A DNA stretch of 64,000 nt from Limonium bicolor (Eukaryota; Streptophyta; Magnoliopsida; Caryophyllales; Plumbaginaceae). The stretch covers positions 146,560,982 through 146,624,981 of the forward strand of contig CM041781.1 in assembly GCA_023374045.1 (NCBI GenBank), given 5' to 3'. How positions within the stretch are numbered: position 1 is the first letter of the stretch; each line of letters begins with the position of its first letter. Both the position numbers and the translations under genes were made by a program. Under the pieces are notes generated by a model that saw only the letters and a program-made list of their open reading frames with translations, searched no databases and had not been told where the DNA came from. Below, piece by piece: positions 37,465 through 47,391 of the stretch.

Positions 37465-38835
37465 GGATTTGTTTGCTATAACGTGTGTGGTTTGTGTGTG
37501 GATATGTGTATGTATGGATTATCTGTGTATTACTGCATTAATTATTTATGCACGAGTGTCCTCCGGGACTAACACTATGTTGACTATAGATCGACTTATA
37601 TAAATCTACATATACGGATAAAGCGTGAATGTGACTGCAATTGTCTGACATAGTACACTAAGTGTTATAAACTATGTAGTTATAACCTAAGTAAAATACT
37701 TAGGAAACGAGACACGACATCATCGGTCTTTAGAGCTTTAACTCAAACATGAACACTACCAAGAATTATTCTAGGCATGTGTAAGACCCATGGGGCAACC
37801 AATAAATAAGTAATATTGTCCACACCTAAAAACTGTAACTGGGTAATTGACTGACTAAGTCGAACGTTGGAGATTATATGAGTGGATGGTTATCTTAATC
37901 CAGTTAGTCATTGGCTACTGGTCGCGCATGGAGATCTCTTGAGTTAACCCGGATCGGGCTTACTCTGATTTGACCTGACCGAGCCTTGATAAATCGACAG
38001 GCATGGTGGTAACATGGGCGCCTTTAAAAAAGCAAAGGATGGACGCTTTTAAAAAGGCTAAGTGAATGAGCACCTCGTGTGCATGGGACTACCGTCCAAG
38101 TGAGGTTATTTTGTGTTGTCCTAATTGATGCCCGATAGTGCTAACTGAATTAATGGATTGTGTGAGGGCCCGGGGGCCGACCGATGCAATATGTAATAAT
38201 GTTAATAAACGTTGTACGTGTTAACGACTTTGTTGTATTGTGTGATGTGTTGTTGAATTATGTGTATTTTGGTAATGGCTGTTGTGTGTTTACTTGCGCT
38301 TTACAGCTTTCATTATAAACTATAATCCGGAAATGCATGTAATGAATCTAATTAAAAGACAGTTAATACGACTTAAATGACCACTACGGTCCAGACCCGG
38401 CATACTCACCGTTTATCACTGAGCCTTTATGGCATTATGCAGGTTGCTGAGCATGGATGAAGCCGGAGTGCCGGGCCGGGTAGCTAGGCTTTTGGATTTT
38501 GGAATTACCGCACGTACTTTTAAATGTTTGAGACTTTCCTTTACTTTTCGATGTTGGTATTGTACGTATTTGGGATATATCTAGTTGCTCACTGTAAACG
38601 TTATGCTTTTGAAGACTTAGACGGTTGTATAGGCGGTATCTCGTTGTCATCACGGGTTGTGTTATCATGTTATTGTTCTGTTAAGGTTTTTCGTATTGCT
38701 TCATCTCTCGTATGGGCGAGGGATGGCAGGTAACACCCGTGTGAGTTTTAATTACCGTTCTACCTTCCACTATGAGACGTATTTATTATTGTTAACGAGA
38801 GTGATTATTACATTGTTATAGAGAGGGGTGTTACA
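37465..38835 (+). repeat. tail of copy B 5' LTR
   Basis: Runs directly into the primer site: ...GAGAGGGGTGTTACA, AAAG, PBS. It has the family's tail plan with different words: a GCAGGTTGCTGAGC...GAAGCCGGAGTGCCGGGCC block (about 38440), CTCGTATGGGCGAG (38707) and GGTAACACCCGTGTGAG (38729), which echoes the terminus in reverse. No coding sequence. Confidence 0.75.
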
Positions 38836-38839
38836 AAAG

Positions 38840-38851
38840 TGGTATCAGAGC
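38840..38851 (+). promoter_or_regulatory. primer-binding site, initiator Met-tRNA (copy B)
   Basis: TGGTATCAGAGC, four bases after the LTR end, identical to copy A. A short inverted repeat follows (AGAGCGGAGTACCGCTCT). Confidence 0.92.
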
Positions 38852-39067
38852 GGAGTACCGCTCTGATGACGAGATACTAGGAATTAAATATGAGCCTAGG
38901 ATTGGGAAAACACGGGATACGTCTGTGAGTACGAGACGACTCGTTAGACGAATTTAAGTTTAAATAACGCACTACGCGTGTACTTATTAGCCTTTAAAGG
39001 CAATCCAGTATCTACTGTGTGTTTACGGTATAGTTACCGATTTGTAATACGACAGTCTGTACCACAG

Positions 39068-39243
39068 ATGGCTGGTAGACCTAGAGGTCGCGGAGCCAGC
39101 AGAGGGGCCGGTGGCGACACCGGAATTCCAGGCGTCACTGAAGCAGTTACTACTATACATACCCAGCTTCGAGGAGCTATGCCCCACCCAACGCAGCCCC
39201 GTGAGACGAATTGGCTGAAGGCGGTGTCCGAGACACGACCACC
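39068..39243 (+). pseudogene. gag exon 1 of copy B, N-terminal part
   Basis: Starts MAGRPRGRGASRGAGG, like copy A, and reaches RETNWLKAVSETRPP (copy A: RETNWVKALADLRPP). It is interrupted after RPP by the Athila/Tat-like element and resumes at 45122 with TYSGESDP. The N-terminal linker is shorter than in copy A, lacking the Gln/Pro-rich part. The start is 217 nt after the PBS. Confidence 0.85.
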
Positions 39244-40983
39244 TGTTGAGCAAAATAGTGGTTAAACTATCTTGCTAACTATATGCAGTGAACTCAATCA
39301 TTGTAGTACAACAAGGTCGTATCCACAGGGACTTCGTAACTATCTGGCTAATTATAATGCTAGTAAATGTGCAAGAGAATATATAAAAAGTACATAAACG
39401 GTAAATGGGGGGTTTAGCAAGTGGCAATCTTGGTGTTGGAAAAATAAAAATAATTAATGGCTTTAAATAAAAACTGTTGCGTATGAGGTGGATGGAAAAA
39501 TGTGCTAAGGAAGATGGAATCGCCCAAATATACTTTTAGACTTTAATTATAATCCTAATTTGCTCTATTTGTTTGTTTAGGAATTTACCTTGTGGCCTCC
39601 CTAAAGCATAGATATGGTCAACTCTTAATTAATTCAATAAACTCTTTACTAACAAAAAAAGTCTAAATCATTAATTAGCATTAAGCAAAAATTCCTTTTA
39701 TAACAGCGATGGATTTTATCAGCTAATCAAGGAGATAATATCTAACGTTTGTCTCTCTTTATGATCTATTCTCGAATTTACAAAATCATTGAAATAAGAG
39801 AAACCGTAAATGCGTAAAAATGATCAATTCTTAAGCATTTAATAATTTAAAGAGACAAAACAAATATTTGTAAGCAAACTCGGTATTATAAATAAGTCTG
39901 AATTATTTGGGGTCAAACACCCATCCTAAGCACAAACATAAATTTACTCAGATATTGACAGAAATAAAAATAGAGTAAAGATAGACAAACATCATAATTA
40001 AGACAGACATTAAAACAGAGTAAAGTTTGAAGAAAGAAAGAACTCTATTTCCGGAGAGTTGTTTCGCTTCCGAGCTTGTCTTCGTGATTATGCCGAACTC
40101 AAAACGACGACAGACGGGTAGAACGAAGAATAACGAACAAACTGGCAAAAGTAGACCGTGTCCGGGCCTGGCTCAGCCGGACACAAATCCGGACGCACCT
40201 GTCCGGGTAGGTTAGCTGGACACAAATCCGGACGCAGCTATTTTAATGGAGTTCACGTCTAGGTTTGTGCAGAGCTTCGTTCTGCGTTTGGTTTTCTGGA
40301 AACAAGAGCGCAAGGCAAATTTGGTGATGAAAAAGGATGAAGAATGGAGTATGGACGGAGGGAGAGTGAGTTATGATGAGCGTTGATGAACTTTGGATTT
40401 TAGGAGGGATGATGAAGAAGATTGAAGCAGCGTGGGTTTTTATAGAGTAGAGGAAAGGAAGAAGATAAGGGTAGATGGGATAGAATGTAGGCGGTGGTAG
40501 TAGATGGATAGAATGTAGGCGCCGTAGATAAGAAAAGAGGAAAATGGAGAAGACGGCACCGAAGAAATCAGTCGCGTGATTTCTAGGATTTGGGATGCGT
40601 TTACACGCGTCCGGATCTCCGTCCGGGTTTAGGTCATCCGGTCGTCTCACGTCTGGGGTTGCGTCCGTGGATCGGACACCTCTGTCCGGATTTGCGTCCG
40701 GGTCTGCTGACCCGGACGTGTGTATTTTCGTCTTGTCTTGTCCTACAAACTTCGACAAGCTTCAGATTCTTCGTTTGAGCTCCGTTTTTAGATCCGTTTG
40801 CGCCTATGCGTTGTCTATTTTGCTCACAGCTTGGTTTTTCTCATGTTTAACCAATAAATATGTAAGATAACCAATAAAACATAAACTAGAGGAAAACTAA
40901 CCAAAGTGGAGAAATGAGCAAGAAAAGTGCTAATATAACATATGAAATACACCCATAAATCATGCTCATTTGGACACTTATCA
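39244..40983 (-). repeat. 3' LTR of the Athila/Tat-like element (1740 bp)
   Basis: TGTTGAGCAAAATAG...TTGGACACTTATCA. Contains GC-rich hairpins of TCCGGAC/CCGGACG type at 40158-40233 and 40606-40715. The 171-residue minus-strand frame at 40243-40758 has a counterpart in the other LTR (44351-44884), with Pro/Ser/Leu-rich and proline repeats; it is LTR sequence with no recognisable domain. Confidence 0.88.
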
Positions 40984-41040
40984 CACCTCGACACTTACGT
41001 TTTTGCTTGTCCTCAAGCAAAACCATGTACCTAAGCAAGT
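40984..41040 (-). promoter_or_regulatory. polypurine-tract region of the Athila/Tat-like element
   Basis: Minus strand: GAGGACAAGCAAAAACG then TAAGTGTCGAGGTG, next to the LTR. The 'TTGCTTGAGGACAAGC' phrase before the 3' LTR is typical of plant Athila/Tat elements. The related remnant at 52035 has the equivalent CTCGAGGACTAGCAAAAGG-TAAGTGTAGGG. Confidence 0.7.
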
Positions 41041-42166
41041 AGGGAATGCTCAATACTAACAAATATTATTATGAAGAGTAGGATAAGGAGGTGAACAGTA
41101 CATGATCTTAAACTTTTTGAGGAGTGTGAACCATCGCCTACTGGTGGCATAGGTGTGCTCAGGGTAAAAATAAAAATTAGAGTTTCGGGGTATGATCCGG
41201 AGTGCTTCATTGCTTATTTGGTTAGGTGACTTTGAGAACTTTTACCATGGCCAACTTCTCTCAAGAATGGGCATTGAGGAGAAAACAAAAGGCAAAATAG
41301 ATTTATGCTTTGTTTTACTTTTGCATAAGTGATGAGAAGAAAGAGTTTACGCATTGAGCCTTTGTATTTAAGAAAACTCAACTCTCATTTGTTGGTTACC
41401 AATGGCGTCACGCAAGTCCCGTGTTTTTTTTATGAAGCACCCCTTAGCAATCCCTGAGAGAGAAGACAGAAGGAACCCCTAAGCAATAAAAATCCAACCA
41501 TTTCAGATAATTTGGTCACACCGCATAAAAATGTTCCTCAAAAGTAATCAAAATGAAAATTTTTGTACCATTTAGCCCACAATTCATAATAGTATTTGTT
41601 TTTAAAGAGAACAACCCACATATAAAGGGTTCACGATTTTAATTTTTGGACAAACGCAAGATAAGTTGAGAGATTATCATTTTAAGCACAAAATTCACAG
41701 AAAAAGGGCACTCCCCACACTTAAACTGAACAGTGTCCTCATTGTTCACCAGAAAAACAAGGGAAGGTTTCAAAAGACCTTTTCGGTAAGTAGAAAAATA
41801 GAGAAAACACAAAGGTCGCAATTAAACATTTGAGCACAGAAGCTATCCACAGCTGAATTCAGCAAAATTTAAAGAAACTAGTGCTCCCCTGAAATTGTTT
41901 TTTCTTGCGTTATAGGAGTTCCCCCACACTTGAGCTTCAGCCTCAAGTAGCATAGCTTGGTTGCAGTGTAGACATGAAGTTGCACCTGCATAAGACACTA
42001 GAAGCAACCATACTACAAACGGGGTTAATAGTTTGCAAAAACAAGATTTAAAGCGAACCTGAAAATTAAAAGAAAATAGAAGTAAATGAAAGAAAATTTC
42101 ATCCAGGTTGCCTCCCAAAAAGCTTCCCATCGTTAAGGTCTTTGGCTAGACCGTACCATCGTGAAG
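40984..42166 (-). other. 3' non-coding interior of the Athila/Tat-like element
   Basis: Between the Gag-like frame and the 3' LTR. I see no domain. Short frames (41639-41821; 41843-42130, with a hydrophobic stretch) lack any supporting motif. The text CACACTTGAGCTTCAGCCTCAAG (about 41925-41947) is a small hairpin. Confidence 0.5.
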
Positions 42167-43242
42167 TCAGCCAATATCGAATATGAACGTTGAAGTCGGC
42201 TTCAACGGGTGGGTGAGGCAGGCATCATAAATAATTGAAAAACGAACCGGATCAAAAGGAGAAGCTATCCCAACACTTAGAATGTAGAAGTGCAAGCTCC
42301 ACTGATCTTTAGTCAGGTGGAAGTGTTGAGATTGTTGATCCTTGGTGCGAGGATCGAATTTTGGTGGAGCCTCCTCTTCAAAATTAAGGATGAAGGCATC
42401 CTTATCTTTAATTAACGGTGCAGGGAGAGCTCCGGGGCGGACTTTGTCTTCTATCTCTGGTCCGGGATCATAGGGGAAAGTGGCCTCCACACTTAGTGGG
42501 TGGACTTTATGCTACCACCTTTCATCATTGTAGCTTATGTGGGGAAGGCCTTGATGCTCTAGACGAAGATCAAAGTTGGATGGCTCCTCCTCCTCAAATT
42601 TGAGGATGTAGATATCCTCATCTTCTTGGTGATGCTCATTGGAAGGCCTTGATGGAAATCAACTTCAGAGGGAAGTGGCTCCTTGAAATTGAATATAGCA
42701 CTCTCTTCTGATGGCTCGGAGGGAGGCGACATCTCCTCTTTCTCAAGGTTGAGGATGTATCCACCCTCATCTTCTGGGTAGAGCACGGAAAAGGAGGGGA
42801 AATAGTAGTTGACTTCAGAGGGAGGAGACTCCATGAAGTCAAAGGAGAAATTCTCTTCTGAGGAGTTGTCTTCATAATCAAGCTGATGGTTGTTTGGTGA
42901 TGGATTCTCTGATTCGAACAGGGAAGGAGTTGGAGAGTAGCTTAAGTCCTCAGCAGGTTGTTCCTCCTCGTGAACCGTTGCATTCAGTTGCTGAACTAAT
43001 TGCTATATGTGTTCTAGCTGAGCTAGCGTTCTTTGTTGGATTATTTTGGAGGTTCCACTTTTTGAGGTAAAATCTGCCAACATTTCCCTAAAAATGGTGT
43101 TGTCTCTTTCTTTTGCAACCATAGGACAATGGGAACTCTCATGATATTCTCCGCATCTCTGACATATGTCCTATTGATTGTAGTTTTCTGCACCATAGGA
43201 GTAACCATACCAACCTCCTGCATGATCGTAGTGACCATCCAT
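42167..43242 (-). pseudogene. short Gag-like/acidic protein of the Athila/Tat-like element (2 TAG stops, a frameshift)
   Basis: Reading from ATG at 43242 on the minus strand: MDGHYDHAGGWYGYSYG, then a zinc knuckle CQRCGEYHESSHC (C-x2-C-x3-H-x4-C, the spacing common in Athila/Tat Gag), a Gln-rich coil-like segment, then a long acidic Ser/Pro/Glu region. TAG codons interrupt after ENYNQ and after LEHI. The frame shifts near 42640 and resumes through 42490-42167. An acidic motif recurs three times: DEGGYILNLEKEE, DEDIYILKFEEEE and KDAFILNFEEEAPPKFD. No catalytic domain. It may be a truncated Gag that helps packaging by an autonomous relative; this is inference. Confidence 0.6.
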
Positions 43243-43358
43243 CAGAATTAAGTACCTAGAAAAAAGAAACAAAAATTTATACACAAAATGGGCAAATAAA
43301 GGAAATGAAAATTATGCACAGGAACTAAAAAGCTAATAAACAGATAATTGGACTGAAG

Positions 43359-43376
43359 TCCCCGACAATGGTGCCA
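43359..43376 (-). promoter_or_regulatory. primer-binding site, Asp-tRNA type
   Basis: Minus strand TGGCACCATTGTCGGGGA, which differs from the usual Athila/Tat site TGGCGCCGTTGCCGGGGA at three positions, all consistent with loss of methylated C. It lies six bases inside the LTR end. Confidence 0.85.
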
Positions 43377-43382
43377 AAAACT

Positions 43383-45116
43383 TGTTGAGCAAAATAGTGG
43401 TTAGACTATCTTGCTAACTATGGGCAGTGAACCCAATCATTGTAGTACAACAAGGTCGTATCCACAGGGACTTCGTAACTATCTGGCTAATTATAAGGTT
43501 AGTAAATGTGCAAGAGAATATATAAAAAAGTACATAAACGGTAAATAGGGGGTTTAGCTAGTGGCAATCTTGGTGTTGGAAAAATAAAAATAATTAAAGG
43601 CTTTAAATAAAAACTGTTGCGTATGAGGTGGATGGAAAAATGTGCTAAGGAAGATGGAATCGCCCAAATATATTTTAGACTTTAATTATAATCCTAATTT
43701 GCTCTATTTGTCTGTTTAGGAATTTACCTTGTGGCCTCCCTAAAGCATAGGTAAGGTCAACTCTTTATTAATTCAATAAACTCTTTACTAACATAAAAGG
43801 TATAAATCATTAATTAGCATTAAGCAAACATTCCTTTTATAACAGCGATGGATTTTATCAGCTAATCAAGGAGATAATATCTAACATTTGTCTCTCTTTG
43901 TGATCTTTTCTCGAATTTACAAAATCATTGAAATAAGAGAAATTGTAAATGTAAAAATGATCAGTTCTTAAGCATTTAATAATTTAAAGAGACAAAACAA
44001 ATATTTATAAGCAAACTCGGTATTATAAATAAGTCTGAATTATTTGGGGTCAAACACCCATCCTAAGCACAAACATAAATTTACTCAGACATTGACAAAA
44101 ATAAAAATAGAGTAAAGATAGACAGACATCATAAATATGACAGACATTAAAATAGAGTAAAGTTTGAGGAAAGAAAGAACTCTATTTGGGGAGAGTTGTA
44201 TCGCTTCCGGGCTTGTCTCCGTGATTATGCCGACCTCAAAACGATGACAAACGGGTAGAACGAAGAATAACGAACAAACTGGCAAAAGTAGACCGTGCCC
44301 GGGTCTAGCTCAGCCGGACACAAATCCGAACGCACCTGTCCGGGTCTAGGTTAGCCGGACACAAATCCAGACGCAGATATTTTAATGGAGTTCGCGTCTG
44401 GGTTTGTGCAGAGCTTCGTTCTACGTTTGGTTTTCTGGAAACAAGAGCGTAAGGCTAATTTGGTGATGAAAATGGATGAAGAATGGAGTAAGGATGGAGG
44501 GAGAGTGAGTTTTGATGAGCGTTGATGAACTTTGGATTTCAGGAGGGATGATGAAGAAGATTGAAGCAGCGTGGGTTTTATAGAGTAGAGGAAGGGAAGA
44601 AGATAAGAGTAGATGGGATTGAATGTAGGCGGTGGTAGTAGATGGATAGAATGTAGGCGTCGTAGATAAGAAAAGAGGAAAATGGAGAAGACGGCGCCGA
44701 AGAAATCAGTCGCGTGATTTCTGGGATTTGGGCTGCGTTTACACGCGTCCGGATCTCTATCCGGGTTTAGGTCATCCGAACGTCTCACGTCTGGGATTGC
44801 GTCCGTGGATCGGAAACCTCTGTCCGGATTTGCGTCCGAGTCTGCTGACCCGGACGTGTGCATTTTCGTCTTCTTGTCCTGCAAACTTCGACAGGCTCCA
44901 GATTCTTCGTTTGAGCTCCGTTTACGCCTATGTGTTCGTTTCTTCGTCTATTTTGCTCCTTGCTTGGGTTTCCTCATGTTTAACCAATAAATCTGTAAGA
45001 TAACCAATAAAACATAAACTAGAGGAAAACTAACCAAAGTGGAGAAATGAGCCAGAAAAGTGCTAATATAACATATGAAATACACCCATAAATCATGCTC
45101 ATTTGGACACTTATGA
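43383..45116 (-). repeat. 5' LTR of the Athila/Tat-like element (1734 bp)
   Basis: Partner of 39244-40983. Same hairpins at 44295-44376 and 44745-44860. The terminal CA has become GA (ACTTATGA). Confidence 0.88.
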
Positions 45117-45121
45117 CCACC

Positions 45122-45560
45122 AACCTACTCAGGGGAGTCGGACCCCGTCGCCTTGGAGCACTATATTGTGGAGCACGAGAAGGACTTCAAAGGCTTGCGA
45201 GTGCCTGACGACCAGAGAGTCTCGATCGCTGCATTCAACCTGAAGTACGCAGCTAGTACATGGTGGAGGCTGGTGATGGATCATCATTTAGCTACGCCTG
45301 ACTTCTTATGGGCTATGTTCGTGGATGTCTTACAAGGGAAGTACTACCCCGCTCACCTCAAATAGAAGAAGCATCGGGAGTTCGAGACGCTGACCCAGGG
45401 GAGTCTGTCCGTGGACGAGTACTATGCTCGTTTCATCAGTCTTCTTGACTTCATCCCCGGAGTCTACTACTCTGAGACCGTTAAGGTCGAGAATTTCCGG
45501 GGGGGTCTTTTATTCTGTATCCAGGCAGCCATGGGCGCCACTCTTTATACTACCATCCAG
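45122..45560 (+). pseudogene. gag exon 1 of copy B, core
   Basis: Continues from 39243: TYSGESDPVALEHYI, KYAASTWWRLV, VLQGKYYPAHLK, SLSVDEYYARFISLL, GATLYTTIQ. It aligns residue for residue with copy A's Gag core (WW, KYYP, DEYY landmarks). A TAG at 45363-45365 interrupts after HLK. The exon ends CAG|GTATG at 45560, the same residue as in copy A. Confidence 0.85.
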
Positions 45561-45648
45561 GTATGAATATGAACACTGTTAAACCTCATTAAAATTCTAC
45601 TTGTTCAATTATAGTGAATGTGTGAAGACTTATCAGCTTAATTTTCAG
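45561..45648 (+). other. intron in gag (exon 1/2), copy B
   Basis: 88 nt, CAG|GTATGA...TTTTCAG|GAG, phase 0, between TTIQ and ECYNAAS. Good plant donor and a T-rich acceptor. Same position as copy A 4600-4694; sequence otherwise unlike. Confidence 0.85.
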
Positions 45649-46002
45649 GAGTGCTACAATGCGGCCTCGAGGATAGAGCTGATGCTCCAAACTCGGGATG
45701 AGACTCTGGGACAGAAGAAGAGGAAGAAGCCCGAGAAGGGGTCTGAGGACGGGGGAGTGGACCAAGGCGAGGGCTCGAAGAAGGGAAAGTAAGGAATTAT
45801 TTCCGACTGTTAATTTATTCATTGTTTGCTTATTGTATGTGCTGACCCCGAATCTACGTTGATAGAGGCTTCTTTAAAAAGAAGGGAAAGCAGGGGCAGC
45901 AAGGGAAGCAGAGCCACCAGGGTTCTAAGGGGAAGGATCCAGTACCGAGACTGGCAGGTCTGCACATCGATGCCCAGCCATTGAGATCGGTACCTCCTAG
46001 GG
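45649..46002 (+). CDS. gag exon 2 of copy B with an extra internal intron (45789-45865)
   Basis: ECYNAASRIELMLQTRDE, then a Lys/Arg-rich linker. A 77-nt intron AAA|GTAAGG...GATAG|AGG splits it (phase 2); removal joins EGSKKGK to GFFKKKGKQGQQGK. The rest runs through GSKGKDPVPRLAG and QPLRSVPPR to the next donor. Copy A has no intron at this point, so it was gained in B or lost in A. No stops inside once the intron is removed. Confidence 0.8.
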
Positions 46003-46086
46003 GTGAGAATACCCTCCTCATAAATTCATTTGTTTATCCTACTATTGTACATATCTTATATTAATTTAAATTACGGTTGCAAACAG
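46003..46086 (+). other. intron in gag (exon 2/3), copy B
   Basis: 84 nt, AGGG|GTGAGA...GCAAACAG|GCACC, phase 1, between PPR and TGKP. It matches copy A's 4258-4340 in position and phase. Confidence 0.82.
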
Positions 46087-46442
46087 GCACCGGAAAGCCC
46101 TAGCGCCATTTCTACTGTATGCGCTGCGGGAGAGACCATCCAGGCTTGGATTGTAGCGGCAACAAGGTGGAGTGCCGATACTGCAAAAAGATGGGGCACC
46201 GCGAGTTTGAGTGCTATACCAACCCTGACAACCGCAACTATGGGGGACCGAAGCCTGCTCAGAAGTCCCCTACTGGAGGATCTGGAGCACCATGGGGCGG
46301 CCAAGGAAGCCAGACGTCCACTAACACGCGCTTCTAGAAGGGGAAAGGAGTCGATCAGGGACACGCCACTCTCAATTCAGCGGGAACCTTGGGCGCTGAG
46401 GTAGGAGCCCGACTGTTATTGCTTGAAACCATGTTGTGTTAA
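46087..46442 (+). pseudogene. gag exon 3 of copy B: double CCHC zinc knuckle
   Basis: CMRCGRDHPGLDC and CRYCKKMGHREFEC, then a Gly/Pro/Gln-rich tail ending KGKGVDQGHATLN...ETMLC and TAA (46440-46442). TAG codons interrupt before the first knuckle (about 46105) and before KGKG (46335-46337, CAG in copy A). Possible 5' splice sites: GAG|GTAGG at 46401 (good match, phase 0) and T|GTTAAA at 46438 (weak match, phase 1, aligned with copy A). Confidence 0.8.
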
Positions 46443-46517
46443 ACGCTTTAAATCATGATCTATGTGTGTGTACCGACTTTAGAAATAACTTACCTTTGGA
46501 GAACTTCCACATCTTAG

Positions 46518-47257
46518 GTAGTTTAGACATTTGCTACCCCCTATATACAAGACCGAGATCACCAAGACCAGTAGCCGAAAGACGGGAGCATCCAGAAGAG
46601 AATAGTCAAGTCATCCGACCAGGCATGATTCTGCTTAGAGAATTCCTAACCTTAGACGAGCAAACCGACATCATAGAAGAGTGTAGAGCCTTGGGTAGAG
46701 AACTAGGTGGGTTTTACATTCTGGATTTTACGAGCGGTTCTAAGATAAGACTACACATGATGTGCCTAGGCAGGGATTGGGACCCGCAGACTAGGACATA
46801 CCAGGAAGTGAGGAAATTAGATGGGGCGAGAGTACCTAGGATACCTGAGAGATTCAAGACCTTAGCACAGAAGGTGGTGGAGACCACGCAGCAGCTTGAA
46901 GACGAACCAGTACCCGACATTGATGCTGATGTTTGCATTGTAAACTTTTACGAACAAAATGGGCGACTAGGATTACACCAGGACCGGGATGAGACACCTG
47001 AGTCCATTGCAAAGGGTATTCCCGTAATGTCGTTCTCCATTGGAGATGAGGTTGAATTCTTGTATGGCGACTAGAAGAGAATGGATTTAGCTAATAAGCT
47101 AATCCTTATATCTGGAGATGTTTTGGTATTCGGTGGAGATTCGAGGTTAGTATACCACGGGATCAAGCGGGTTAAGTTGAACACCGCACCACTAGCTCTA
47201 GTGAACGCTTCCCACATCAAACCGGGGCGTCTAAACTTGACTTTTAGAGAATATTGA
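46518..47257 (+). pseudogene. AlkB-like 2OG-Fe(II) dioxygenase exon of copy B
   Basis: The frame is continuous through the whole domain except for one TAG (47072-47074; copy A has CAG). Starts after a 3' splice site (CATCTTAG, AG 46516-46517) with DICYP, VIRPGMILLREFL, MMCLGRDWDP. Metal ligands: His 46976-46978 and Asp 46982-46984 in LHQDRDE, second His 47156-47158 in VYHGI. 2OG-binding Arg in GRLNLTFREY (Arg codons 47228-47230 and 47246-47248), then TGA at 47255-47257. About 245 residues, a full AlkB domain. It resembles plant ALKBH1-type enzymes (recognition from memory). Predicted role: removing methyl marks from the element's own RNA or cDNA. Substrate unknown. Confidence 0.9.
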
Positions 47258-47311
47258 TGTATTGTTGTAAGCTACTAGCTTTGTATGCAAGCATAATGTA
47301 ATATCTTTTGG

Positions 47312-47317
47312 AATAAA
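47312..47317 (+). promoter_or_regulatory. AATAAA poly(A)-like signal after the AlkB stop, copy B
   Basis: GAATAAATT, 55 nt after the stop and 74 nt before the pol acceptor. See the copy A equivalent at 2928-2933. Confidence 0.35.
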
Positions 47318-47391
47318 TTAAAAAAATGGAGTTTCGAAGTTCTTTCATGCAATTGTTATCCGTCTTGTTCTTATACGACTCGTTAATTTAG

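Larger units (their letters stand above)
14334..38835 (+). repeat. composite: probable 5' LTR of copy B, interrupted four times
   Basis: Head TGAAATACCCTAATTAATT at 14334; tail GAGGGGTGTTACA ending at 38835, followed directly by copy B's PBS. Between them, four complete insertions can be lifted out: 15180-19558, 21219-22736, 23274-32009 and 33175-37459, three with target duplications. What remains (14334-15179, 19564-21218, 22737-23273, 32015-33174, 37465-38835) is about 5.5 kb. That is longer than the other LTRs, so some extra sequence may remain, or head and tail may not belong together. The 3' LTR that would test this is off-window. Confidence 0.45.
39244..45116 (-). mobile_element. non-autonomous Athila/Tat-like LTR retrotransposon (5.9 kb), target duplication CCACC
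   Basis: Two LTRs (39244-40983 and 43383-45116) begin TGTTGAGC and end CACTTATCA/CACTTATGA on the plus strand. CCACC flanks both ends (39239-39243; 45117-45121). The element reads on the minus strand: its PBS is beside the right LTR, and the left LTR is preceded by the hallmark CTTGAGGACAAGCAAAAACGTAAGTGTCGAGG. Only 2.4 kb lies between the LTRs and there is no protease, RT or integrase, so it depends on a partner. LTR identity is high by eye (scattered substitutions and small indels), so it is relatively young. Confidence 0.88.

Noticed and set aside
40243..40758. A 171-residue protein in the Athila/Tat-like LTR
   Set aside because: It has a counterpart in the other LTR, as any LTR sequence would; the composition is low-complexity Pro/Ser/Leu with no recognisable domain.
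46518..47257. AlkB as a host gene hit by a transposon
   Set aside because: The same exon sits at the same place, with the same splice phase, in two diverged copies on opposite strands, with no target duplication around it.
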